From: Planctomycetota bacterium
GTDB lineage: Bacteria > Planctomycetota > Planctomycetia > Planctomycetales > Planctomycetaceae
Reading direction: 5' to 3'
Length of the DNA stretch: 8,084 bases
Assembly (NCBI GenBank): GCA_003669575.1
Contig: QWOR01000133.1
Location: 1 to 8,084 of the forward strand
This document shows positions 1 through 5,917 of this stretch, piece by piece. The notes beneath the pieces were generated by a model. That model did no database searches, was not told where the DNA came from, and worked only from the letters and a program-made list of their open reading frames with translations. The number at the start of each line of letters is the position of its first letter. The first letter of the stretch is position 1. A program made the translations under genes and the position numbers.

Positions 1-240
1 GGCTGGTCGAATCGGGACAACTGGCGGAAGCTGATTAATCGCCGCCTGAGCGATCAACAGCACATCATCGACCACATGAAAGACCCCACAGCGCGTGCCT
101 TTCAAGTTGCGAAAGGTCGTCGAAGTCTGAAACGGACGGAGTCTGAACCAGGTCAGTGTCTCGTCGACGATCGGCCCCATCGGGGCAATGTTCAGGAGCC
201 CCTCCGGGTTGTGGCTGGTGACGATGCCTTCGATGATCAT
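1..240 (-). CDS. DUF447 family protein, N-terminal part (cut by window edge)
   Basis: The first 80 codons of a minus-strand gene are open to the window edge. The start MIIEGIVTSHNPEG, followed by NIAPMGPIVD (residues 17-26), a FRLRPFQTSTTFRNLK stretch (32-47) and GVFHVVDDV (52-60), matches my knowledge of the DUF447 family (split-barrel, flavin-reductase-like fold, no settled reaction). In bacteria that carry the tetrahydromethanopterin C1 pathway, including planctomycetes and methylotrophs, DUF447 genes tend to accompany that pathway; this is recalled knowledge, not visible here. The ATG lies 3 nt after the stop of the SprT-like gene, and a purine-rich GAGAGGAAGAG inside the end of that gene can act as its ribosome binding site, so the two are probably translationally coupled. 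The C-terminal part is outside the window. Family call fairly firm, function open. Confidence 0.82.
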   Translation of the reverse strand, partial: MIIEGIVTSHNPEGLLNIAPMGPIVDETLTWFRLRPFQTSTTFRNLKGTRCGVFHVVDDVLLIAQAAINQLPPVVPIRPA

Positions 241-243
241 CGG

Positions 244-1008
244 TTACCCGCTCTTCCTCTCGGGCAGCAGATGGTCGAGCGGGATGTAAAACTTCGTGTA
301 CCGTTTTCCATCCGAATACCGGAGACCACCTGGGTCTTCGACGAGGATTGTCGCCCGCTTGGTCACACGATTGACGATTCCCGAGTAGAGTCGACCCTCA
401 TACTCAAACTGGACTCGCGAGCCGGCCACGATGCCGAATTTGACCTTGGCACGCTCGCTCTGCGTGATGAGGTTGTGAGTATGTTCGCGATGCTGAAACA
501 GTCGACTGGTGATCGATTGAAACCGCGGGGCACTGCACTCGGAGTTCTTCCACGCCACCAGTTCGACGAGATGGATCATCTCGTGCTCGAAGATCCGCTG
601 CAGCGCTTCGAGGCGGTCTTTGCAGCTGACGCCGCACACGGTGACCGGTCGGTTCACATCGCGAAAGGTCTGGAACAGCAGCGGGGCCGAGACGGCAATC
701 TCGTACCAGTCTTTCGCTCCCGATGTCCGCGGGGTGTAGTGAAAGGTCTTGCCGCCAGCACTCGTCATGCGGGTCGAAACGCGAAAGTCGAGCCGACGAC
801 CACCCAGCGAGGCCAGGCAGGCTCCGCGAAAGAAGGCCGAGTCGTAGGATTCGAATAGTGTGGCCAGGTCCTCGCCGTGTATCGAGCGGAAGTTCCCCGA
901 TTGGAGATGCCGAGACCGACCCAACAGATGCTCATAGATCACCCGGGTGCGTTGTTGCACCACCTCGGGGGTCAGCTGAGTCTTGAGGGCAATTTCCGCC
1001 AGGTCCAC
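244..1008 (-). CDS. SprT-like zinc metallopeptidase-fold protein
   Basis: A 254-residue protein with the metallopeptidase motif HEMIH (H142, E143, H146) in the sequence RIFEHEMIHLVEL, preceded by a beta-rich stretch (about 60-128), as in SprT-like proteins. In classical SprT/Spartan proteins a third zinc ligand comes from a downstream H-x-x-F type motif; here that place reads CSAPRF without histidine, and a histidine-rich FQHREHTH (H173, H176, H178) follows and may supply the ligand. The C-terminal 60 residues (VKFGIVAGSRVQFEYEG to the end) look like a small SH3/KOW-like beta barrel that could bind nucleic acid or protein. No signal peptide, so cytoplasmic. The start is GTG at 1008: an in-frame TGA at 1020-1018 leaves no upstream alternative, and GAGAAG lies 5 nt before it. 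It may be a protease or only share the fold; the substrate is unknown. Confidence 0.78.
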   Translation of the reverse strand: MDLAEIALKTQLTPEVVQQRTRVIYEHLLGRSRHLQSGNFRSIHGEDLATLFESYDSAFFRGACLASLGGRRLDFRVSTRMTSAGGKTFHYTPRTSGAKDWYEIAVSAPLLFQTFRDVNRPVTVCGVSCKDRLEALQRIFEHEMIHLVELVAWKNSECSAPRFQSITSRLFQHREHTHNLITQSERAKVKFGIVAGSRVQFEYEGRLYSGIVNRVTKRATILVEDPGGLRYSDGKRYTKFYIPLDHLLPERKSG

Positions 1009-1094
1009 AACAGCTTCTCATCGGGGATACGCCGGGAGTCACGTCTATTCAGGCGTTTTATCACTCGGTACCCGTTTGGCCAAGCCATTTCCTG

Positions 1095-1421
1095 TTACAG
1101 AACCTCATCTGGCCACGGACCAGTCAGAGTCATCTTCGCCCCGCATTTCTTCGGGCACTGCATGACCTCGGGGTTGCGTTCCCGGATTTCCAGCGGCGGA
1201 GAGGGATACCACTTCTGGCACTTGGGGCAGTAGCAGGCGGGAACCAGTGTGGGCTTGCCTGTGGCCGGATGAATCGCCGGAAACTCGCGTGTGATGTTGT
1301 AGACCACGGGCTTCCTGGTCACGCGGTCATAGTAGACCATTTGATTGGTCTGGTCCGCAGCCGGAGGCGTTGGTGCCTCACCGCAGCCCGACACGACGAG
1401 TAACGTTGTTAAAATCAGCAT
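1095..1421 (-). CDS. Small lipoprotein with zinc-ribbon-like cysteines
   Basis: A 108-residue protein starting MLILTTLLVVSGCGE: a hydrophobic stretch ending in the lipobox VSGC, so C13 would be lipidated and the protein anchored to a membrane outside the cytoplasm. The mature part begins with a Pro/Ala-rich linker, then a YYDRVTRKPVVYN segment (30-42), and ends with a CxxC pair (C65, C68, plus C63) and a CxxxC pair (C89, C93) about 20 residues apart, resembling a zinc ribbon. The ATG at 1421 was chosen over an in-frame TTG at 1508 because the latter lies inside a palindrome and would create an odd 42-residue leader; however, the chosen start has no clear Shine-Dalgarno and no positive charge before the hydrophobic stretch, so the start is uncertain. 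Family not recognised. It follows the DUF1559 gene on the same strand after a 323-bp gap. Confidence 0.7.
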   Translation of the reverse strand: MLILTTLLVVSGCGEAPTPPAADQTNQMVYYDRVTRKPVVYNITREFPAIHPATGKPTLVPACYCPKCQKWYPSPPLEIRERNPEVMQCPKKCGAKMTLTGPWPDEVL

Positions 1422-1456
1422 CAGTCCACAAGGAAAATCACACCACTGAGTATTGG

Positions 1457-1469
1457 TTGCTGTCAGCAA
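1457..1469. promoter_or_regulatory. Perfect 6-1-6 palindrome upstream of lipoprotein gene
   Basis: TTGCTG-T-CAGCAA reads the same on both strands apart from the central base. It lies 35 nt before the ATG at 1421 and near a second palindrome at 1493-1509. TATTGGT is found at both sites (1451-1457 and 1492-1498), spaced 41 nt, or about four helical turns. This could be an operator or simply a small RNA hairpin in the leader. No regulator is identified. Confidence 0.35.
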
Positions 1470-1492
1470 AGTTGAGCAATCCTTGAAATGAT

Positions 1493-1509
1493 ATTGGTCA
1501 GAGACCAAT
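1493..1509. promoter_or_regulatory. Perfect 7-3-7 palindrome upstream of lipoprotein gene
   Basis: ATTGGTC, three bases, then GACCAAT: a perfect dyad of the size typical for dimeric regulators, 71 nt before the lipoprotein ATG. It overlaps the alternative TTG start at 1508, which argues that this DNA is regulatory rather than coding. Operator function is inferred from symmetry and position only. Confidence 0.4.
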
Positions 1510-1546
1510 GGGAATTGTCGTTGTGAAAGTCAAAGCCACACTGCTG

Positions 1547-1611
1547 TCTGTGTCCATCCATTCAATCTGTGCCCAAAATTATGAGACGCAGATTTGCAGG
1601 ATGGACACAGA
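1547..1611. repeat. 65-nt nested stem-loop, possibly a dispersed intergenic repeat
   Basis: A perfect 13-bp outer stem (TCTGTGTCCATCC at 1547-1559 against its complement at 1599-1611) encloses a 4 x 4 internal loop, an inner stem of 8 bp with one mismatch (1564-1571 with 1587-1594), and a 15-nt A/T-rich loop. No T-run follows on the minus strand, so it is not a classical terminator, although it sits between two genes of the same direction and could stop transcription or protect the upstream mRNA end. Phrases such as CTGTGTCCATC and CACAGATT recall short hairpin repeats scattered through intergenic DNA of several bacterial genomes; whether this is one cannot be judged from one copy. Confidence 0.55.
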
Positions 1612-1744
1612 TTCAGTGCCGAGGGCTGGCCGGGAAAATCTCGGGGAGCAGAGAACGCCAGACAGAGCTGAGTGTTGAGCCCGCCAGGCGGCCTCTGCTG
1701 CGTCACGACGCTCAACTGCCTGCACCGGGACAGCTCAGCGATTG

Positions 1745-2617
1745 TTACTTCAGGTCGTACCACTCATCTTGGGTTGCCGGATTCGTGAGCTGGTCGCCGA
1801 CGTATCCCAATCGAATTTTTTCCATTTTCGCGACATCACCGAATGACGGAGCCAGCCATGCACGTCCACGTGTCTCCACATGTCCATCCGCGAACGCAAT
1901 GTTCGCCGAGTCCGAGTGGCGGAAATGGATCGAGGGAAAGTCGTTGCTCGGTGGCTCAAGCAGCCAGTTTTCACGCACTTCGCTGCTCGCGCACGTCCAG
2001 TCAAGACAAAAGACACCGGCACTGTCGGCGAACATGATCGTCTGTGTGAGTTGAGGGACATCTCGGAACCGACGGGTCAGCGATCGAGAGCTAAGGGAGG
2101 GGGCGTACGTTGGGGGCGGGTAGCTGATGCCTGACGCCCGCGAGAGGAAGTTGCCGTTGTAACCAAAGCCGGTCGACGGCTTACCAAACTGGACAGAGTC
2201 CATTTGAGACGGGCCGAAGTTGGGGCACTGGAACGATTCGTAGCTCGTCTCCATGTACGGGGCCAGCGGACCCGCCGCGAAATCGAGCTGCTTCTTCGTG
2301 TCGGGTTCGTCGTAGTTCACGACACCGAACCAGTACTGCGCCTGCCCCTGGTTTCCGGTATACGTCTGCAGGTAGTTCAGGCGGGCCTGATTTTCAGCGA
2401 CATAGGGAATGAACTGTTCGCTGTAGTTGTCGGCGTAATTGTGCACAGCCAGGACCAGCTGTTTCAGGCGGTTGCGACATTCGGTCCGACGGGCAGCTTC
2501 GCGGGCCTGCTGTACGGCGGGAAGGAGCAGGGCGATCAGAATCGCGATAATGGCAATCACAACCAGCAGTTCAATGAGCGTAAAGCCACGCTCGCGGCGG
2601 GAGACATACAAACGCAT
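1745..2617 (-). CDS. DUF1559 protein with prepilin-type N-terminus
   Basis: A 290-residue protein. Residues 1-11 (MRLYVSRRERG) form a basic leader ending in the prepilin peptidase site G11/F12, followed by FTLIELLVVIAIIAILIALL with the conserved E16: the type IV pilin/pseudopilin signature. After it comes PAVQQAREAARRTECRNRLKQL, typical of DUF1559. The C-terminal half carries H234-X9-D244-G245 in the IAFADGHVETR segment, matching the prepilin-type H-X9-DG domain. Four cysteines (C47, C131, C204, C209) lie in the exported part. Length is usual for the family. The start is the ATG at 2617, with an SD-like ACGAGG about 8 nt upstream; the frame stays open for 89 codons upstream only because it runs into the riboswitch. 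Such proteins are thought to be exported and assembled or displayed at the envelope, but no function is established. A cobalamin riboswitch leads its mRNA, which is the main clue to its role. Confidence 0.93.
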   Translation of the reverse strand: MRLYVSRRERGFTLIELLVVIAIIAILIALLLPAVQQAREAARRTECRNRLKQLVLAVHNYADNYSEQFIPYVAENQARLNYLQTYTGNQGQAQYWFGVVNYDEPDTKKQLDFAAGPLAPYMETSYESFQCPNFGPSQMDSVQFGKPSTGFGYNGNFLSRASGISYPPPTYAPSLSSRSLTRRFRDVPQLTQTIMFADSAGVFCLDWTCASSEVRENWLLEPPSNDFPSIHFRHSDSANIAFADGHVETRGRAWLAPSFGDVAKMEKIRLGYVGDQLTNPATQDEWYDLK

Positions 2618-2624
2618 GGACAAT

Positions 2625-2641
2625 CCTCGTGTCAATCGAGG
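2625..2641 (-). promoter_or_regulatory. Hairpin covering the DUF1559 ribosome binding site
   Basis: On the minus strand CCTCG (2641-2637), seven bases, then CGAGG (2629-2625) can form a 5-bp stem whose 3' arm contains the GAGG Shine-Dalgarno of the DUF1559 gene. If formed it would hide the ribosome binding site, as in translation-controlling B12 riboswitches. Pairing is seen in the sequence; regulatory use is inferred. The stem is short and may be marginal. Confidence 0.4.
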
Positions 2642-2710
2642 CCCACGCGGGCGCGAAGCGACTCGACCATGCAATCGCGTTCCGGCTTTTCGCAGAGGCG
2701 CGCAAATACA

Positions 2711-2759
2711 CAGACAGTCGGCCACGTTTCCACGCGAGGGCCGAGCCAATGGCTGTCTG
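2711..2759 (-). promoter_or_regulatory. Candidate riboswitch expression platform (anti-P1 hairpin)
   Basis: On the minus strand CAGACAG (2759-2753) pairs with CTGTCTG (2717-2711). Between them lie a GCC-ATT-GGC mini-hairpin and a second stem CGGCC/GGCCG (2743-2739 with 2723-2719). The first arm overlaps the 3' strand of riboswitch stem P1 (2761-2756), so this structure and P1 exclude each other. No T-run follows, so control of translation or Rho access is more likely than intrinsic termination. Confidence 0.5.
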
Positions 2760-2994
2760 GGCAGGTCTTCTGACTCCCGGATCGTCCTGACGTCACACCT
2801 TCCCATGTTCCGCTGGAACTCACTCGAGCGACTCTGTCGCAGTTGTGAATTCCGAACACAGTGGTTGCGATGGAACCAGATCAACTGGCCACATCACAGA
2901 TGACGCTTCGTCCCCGGATACAGCGGCGGGACCGCGACGGATTCGCACCGTCTTCCCTATTCTCCCGATGGCCACAAGCCAAGGGGCACCCAGA
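2756..2994 (-). promoter_or_regulatory. Cobalamin (adenosylcobalamin-class) riboswitch
   Basis: All the hallmark parts occur in order on the minus strand. P1 is TCTGGG (2994-2989) pairing with CCCAGA (2761-2756). A P2 hairpin is followed by AATAGGGAA (into 2955). The P3 stem-loop is GACGG-TGCGAAT-CCGTC (2952-2936). GCGGTCCCGCCGCTGTA lies at 2935-2919. The B12 box reads AACCACTG (2866-2859), then GGGAAGG (2804-2798), and the 3' end is GAGTCAGAAGACCTGCC. The aptamer binds a B12 coenzyme and normally lowers expression of the downstream gene. The region between the B12 box and GGGAAGG is longer than in compact examples. It starts about 3 nt after the predicted transcription start and ends 138 nt before the DUF1559 ATG, with no other gene in between. 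Confidence 0.95.
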
Positions 2995-3003
2995 ACGTTT
3001 CGC

Positions 3004-3031
3004 ATCCTAACACTGCGAAGACTTGAGTCAA
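3004..3031 (-). promoter_or_regulatory. Predicted sigma70-type promoter of the riboswitch transcript
   Basis: On the minus strand TTGACT (3031-3026) and TAGGAT (3009-3004) are separated by 16 bp and match the -35 and -10 consensus at 5/6 and 4/6 positions. Transcription would begin near 2997, three nucleotides before the first base of riboswitch stem P1, an independent agreement that strengthens the call. Confidence 0.6.
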
Positions 3032-3279
3032 CGCCGCTGAATAAATGGTTGTAACTCCAGCCTGGACAGGAGTTTTATACTTTCGTTCCGACGCAGGTGG
3101 GGCCGCTCCAAGCGGGCGCATCCGGGGATCTTACCTGTCAGGTCTGTCTCTTTGTTCTTGCCTGCGGCTGAAGTGGAGTTGTGCGGTGATCCGTGTGCCA
3201 CTCCAGGAACTCGAATTCGTATCGCCCTGAAAATCCACTCACGATAAGCTGCGGGCTCAATGATTTAACGTCGGTTGGA
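3032..3279. other. Divergent intergenic region upstream of the DUF255 gene
   Basis: No gene is supported here. For the plus strand there is a good -10-like TATACT at 3076-3081 but no well-placed -35; TTGTAA at 3049-3054 is 21 bp away. A 6-bp dyad AACTCC/GGAGTT (3053-3058 and 3069-3074) sits just before it, and a weak leader hairpin TGGAGT/ACTCCA (3174-3179 and 3200-3205) lies closer to the gene. The promoter of the plus-strand gene is probably in this stretch. Confidence 0.4.
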
Positions 3280-5817
3280 ATGGAGCCATCGATCGTGTGG
3301 AGATTAGGACTTCCATCGCTCATTCTCGTTGCCTCACTTTTTGCGGTGCAGGCCAGTGTCGGTGCGGACCAACCCTCCCAATCTCCGGCTGCGAGTCACA
3401 AACATACGAATCGGCTGGCTCGTGAGAGCAGCCCCTATTTATTGCTGCATGCCCACAATCCGGTCGACTGGTATCCCTGGGGCCCGGAAGCGCTGGAGCG
3501 AGCCAAGACAGAGGGCAAGCCGATCTTCCTGTCAGTCGGCTACACCAGTTGTTACTGGTGCCATGTCATGGAACGTCAGGTCTTCGAGAACGAAGAGATC
3601 GCCGCCTACCTGAACGAACACTTTGTCTGTATCAAGGTCGATCGCGAAGAACGTCCTGACATCGACGAGTTGTATATGCTCTGTCTGCAGGTGTACCTCC
3701 AGCTGGCTGGATCGAATCAGGGAGGCGGCTGGCCGCTCTCGATCTTTTTGACACCAGAGGCTAAGCCAATCGCCGGGGGGACTTACTTCCCACCCACTGA
3801 CATGCCGGGCCGACCGGGGTTTATGACGATCCTGAAGAACGTCACCAGTGCCTGGGCCGAGCGTCAGGCCGATGTCATTTCGACATCGGAGCTCATCGCC
3901 AAAGAAGTGAAGCGGCTCAGCACGCCACAACTGGTCCTGCAACCGGTGGCACTGAACTCCACACTCGTGGCCAAGTCGATCGACGCCATCAGCTCCAGCT
4001 ACGACTCGGAGTATGGTGGGTTCGATTTCTCGAAAGATGCTGCGGATGCGCCGAAGTTCCCCATCCCGGCTCGACTGGAGTTACTGCAGACGATCGGCCC
4101 CTTTGCCGAGACCGCTGCGGAGTTGATGCAGAAGCTCGACTTCACGTTAACCCGGATGGAACTCGGTGGGATTCGCGACCATCTGGGTGGCGGCTTCCAT
4201 CGATACAGTACGGACCGCATCTGGCTGGTTCCGCACTTTGAGAAGATGTTGTATGACAATGCCCAGCTGGCGAGTGTTTATACCCGGGCCTATGCCCGCA
4301 CGAGCCTGAAGAGTTATCGGCAGGTGGCAGAGAGCACGCTCGACTTCCTGCTGCGGGGCATGCTCGATCCTGAAGGGGGCTTCCACGCCGCTCTCGATGC
4401 AGAGACCAACGGGGTCGAGGGCCAGTACTACGTCTGGTCGGCAGATGAGATCGTGAAGATCCTGACGCCCGAGGAATACCCGATTGCGGAATCAGTTTAC
4501 GGACTCAAAGAGAAATCCCCGTTTGAGGCGGGGACGGTGCTGCATTTGCCCAAGTCGATTCCAGATGCGGCCGAAAGCCTGGAGATCCCTGTCAGCGAAC
4601 TGGAGACGAAGCTCACTCAGATCAACTCGAAGCTGCTGGCGGCGAGAAAGATGCGTCCCGCGTTGCTCAAGGACGACAAGATTCTGGTCGGGTGGAACGG
4701 GCTCGCGATTCAGGCGTTTGCCGAGGCGGGCCAGACCTTTCAACGTCGTGATTACACGGACGCTGCCGAACGGGCAGCCAACTTCATCCTGCAGAAGGTT
4801 CATTCGAGTGATGGACTGTTACTGCACGTTTCCTGTGGTGGTGAGGCCAAAGTGCCAGCATACCTGGAAGATTACGCCGCTCTCGTTGGAGGCCTGCTGG
4901 CCCTGCATCAGTCGACCGAGGACGAACGCTGGCTTCAGGAATCGGTCCGTCTCACGGACGAAATGATTGAGCAATGTGGCGATGGCCGGGGCGGCTTCTT
5001 CCTGACCTCAAAGCGGCATGAGGAACTGCTGGCTCGTCCCAAGAACTCGTATGACTCGGTGATCCCCTCAGGCAACAGCCTTGCGGTGCGGAACCTTGTG
5101 CGACTGGCCAAACTGACGGGGAATGCACGCTACCGCGATGTTGCGAGAAAGACGCTCGAAACGTTCGCGGCGCAGATTGAAAACACTCCGGCCGGACATG
5201 CGTGCCTGGCGACTGGGCTGGCAGAGTATCTGGCTGCTTATGGGGAACCGGGTGGTAACAACGATCTGGCTGGCAGCCCTGGAACTCCAGTTGCCGGGGG
5301 GCCTCCCAAGCCGGATCCGAAACCTTCAACTCCTGGCAAGGCTGCGGATAGTTCCCAGATGGTGGTCTTTGCGACTCCCAGTCCCAAGGAGAAACAAAAG
5401 CATCCGCTGATTCAAGCGGAAGCGCTCATTGTGGCCGGGGCCTTTACCCCCGGTGCGGAGTGTCCCGTGGTGATCACCATGCAGATCAAGGAAGGTTGGC
5501 ACATCAACGCGAATCCGGCCCGGCCCAAATTCCTGAAGGCGACCGAGCTGAAGGCGGAGTTCACGAATGGCTCACAGCTGGGCCAGGTGACCTACCCGCC
5601 CGGGACCGACCTGATGTCAGAAGGCGTCGAAGAACCGATTTCGGTGTACGAGGGGGCGATCGAACTCAAGACCACGATCACCGTTCCGGAAACCTTCTCG
5701 GGCAAGGACGAGTCCGTCACGTTGACGATTCGGTATCAGGCCTGCAACGAGAAAGAATGCCAGCAACCCATGAAGTTTATCTTGAAAGGGATACTGGTCG
5801 TGGGCGCGGATCAGTAG
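3280..5817 (+). CDS. Secreted DUF255/YyaL-like thioredoxin-fold protein with DsbD-alpha-like C-terminus
   Basis: An 845-residue, three-part protein. Residues 1-29 form a signal peptide (R8, then LGLPSLILVASLFAVQA; likely cut after VQA or VGA). Residues about 45-195 are a thioredoxin-like DUF255 domain with SSPYLLLHAHNPVDWYPW and the C91-Y-W-C94-H redox-type motif, close to the family TCHWCHVM. Residues about 200-660 resemble the six-hairpin alpha-toroid of YyaL/SPATA20 proteins, with GGGFHRYSTDRIWLVPHFEK (304-322) and DKILVGWNGLAIQA (466-479). A Gly/Pro-rich linker (about 665-705) leads to a DsbD N-terminal-like domain (710-840) with YQACNEKEC (C822, C827), the pair that in DsbD receives electrons from the membrane. 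The reaction of DUF255 proteins is unknown; most relatives are cytosolic. Export and the fused domain suggest a thiol-redox role outside the cytoplasm. The ATG at 3280 was preferred over 3193 because it begins the signal peptide; no strong Shine-Dalgarno is visible. Confidence 0.9.
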   Translation: MEPSIVWRLGLPSLILVASLFAVQASVGADQPSQSPAASHKHTNRLARESSPYLLLHAHNPVDWYPWGPEALERAKTEGKPIFLSVGYTSCYWCHVMERQVFENEEIAAYLNEHFVCIKVDREERPDIDELYMLCLQVYLQLAGSNQGGGWPLSIFLTPEAKPIAGGTYFPPTDMPGRPGFMTILKNVTSAWAERQADVISTSELIAKEVKRLSTPQLVLQPVALNSTLVAKSIDAISSSYDSEYGGFDFSKDAADAPKFPIPARLELLQTIGPFAETAAELMQKLDFTLTRMELGGIRDHLGGGFHRYSTDRIWLVPHFEKMLYDNAQLASVYTRAYARTSLKSYRQVAESTLDFLLRGMLDPEGGFHAALDAETNGVEGQYYVWSADEIVKILTPEEYPIAESVYGLKEKSPFEAGTVLHLPKSIPDAAESLEIPVSELETKLTQINSKLLAARKMRPALLKDDKILVGWNGLAIQAFAEAGQTFQRRDYTDAAERAANFILQKVHSSDGLLLHVSCGGEAKVPAYLEDYAALVGGLLALHQSTEDERWLQESVRLTDEMIEQCGDGRGGFFLTSKRHEELLARPKNSYDSVIPSGNSLAVRNLVRLAKLTGNARYRDVARKTLETFAAQIENTPAGHACLATGLAEYLAAYGEPGGNNDLAGSPGTPVAGGPPKPDPKPSTPGKAADSSQMVVFATPSPKEKQKHPLIQAEALIVAGAFTPGAECPVVITMQIKEGWHINANPARPKFLKATELKAEFTNGSQLGQVTYPPGTDLMSEGVEEPISVYEGAIELKTTITVPETFSGKDESVTLTIRYQACNEKECQQPMKFILKGILVVGADQ

Positions 5818-5850
5818 GTCCGACATTCTCCCGGCATGATTCGGTGCAGC

Positions 5851-5917
5851 AGCGCGAGCATCAGCGAGGACTGCCTGACCCCCAGATACGATCTCCGCCT
5901 CGCTGACGCTTCGGGCT
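5851..5917. repeat. Intergenic inverted repeat with planctomycete-type core
   Basis: Left arm 5851-5869 and right arm 5898-5917 are near-perfect inverted copies (two mismatches and one gap) separated by 28 nt. The right arm, read on the minus strand, contains CCCGAAGCGTCAGCGAGG, a phrase I recall as common between genes in planctomycete genomes. Transcribed from either strand it would give a strong GC-rich stem-loop. It lies 34 nt after the DUF255 gene and 68 nt before the RlmN gene, so it might end or process transcripts; no T-run follows. Confidence 0.6.

Larger units (their letters stand above)
1422..1744 (-). other. Intergenic gap between DUF1559 and lipoprotein genes
   Basis: No gene is supported in this 323-bp gap. 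It holds a 65-nt stem-loop (1547-1611) and two short palindromes (1457-1469 and 1493-1509), listed separately. The first 130 nt after the DUF1559 stop (1744-1612) contain no clear hairpin followed by a T-run, so no intrinsic terminator is evident. The gap may hold a promoter for the lipoprotein, but I cannot name a convincing -35/-10 pair. Confidence 0.6.

Noticed and set aside
76..858. 260-codon plus-strand reading frame
   Set aside because: It is antisense to the DUF447 and SprT-like genes, which have clear family motifs; the translation has no recognisable features.
1569..2054. 161-codon plus-strand reading frame
   Set aside because: It starts within the intergenic hairpin and is antisense to the DUF1559 gene; no family features.
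2618..2884. N-terminal extension of the DUF1559 reading frame to 2884
   Set aside because: It runs through the 3' half of the cobalamin riboswitch and its platform, and it would bury the prepilin leader, which must be near the N-terminus. The ATG at 2617 has its own ribosome site.
2820..3005. 61-codon minus-strand reading frame
   Set aside because: It is the conceptual translation of the riboswitch aptamer core, not a protein.
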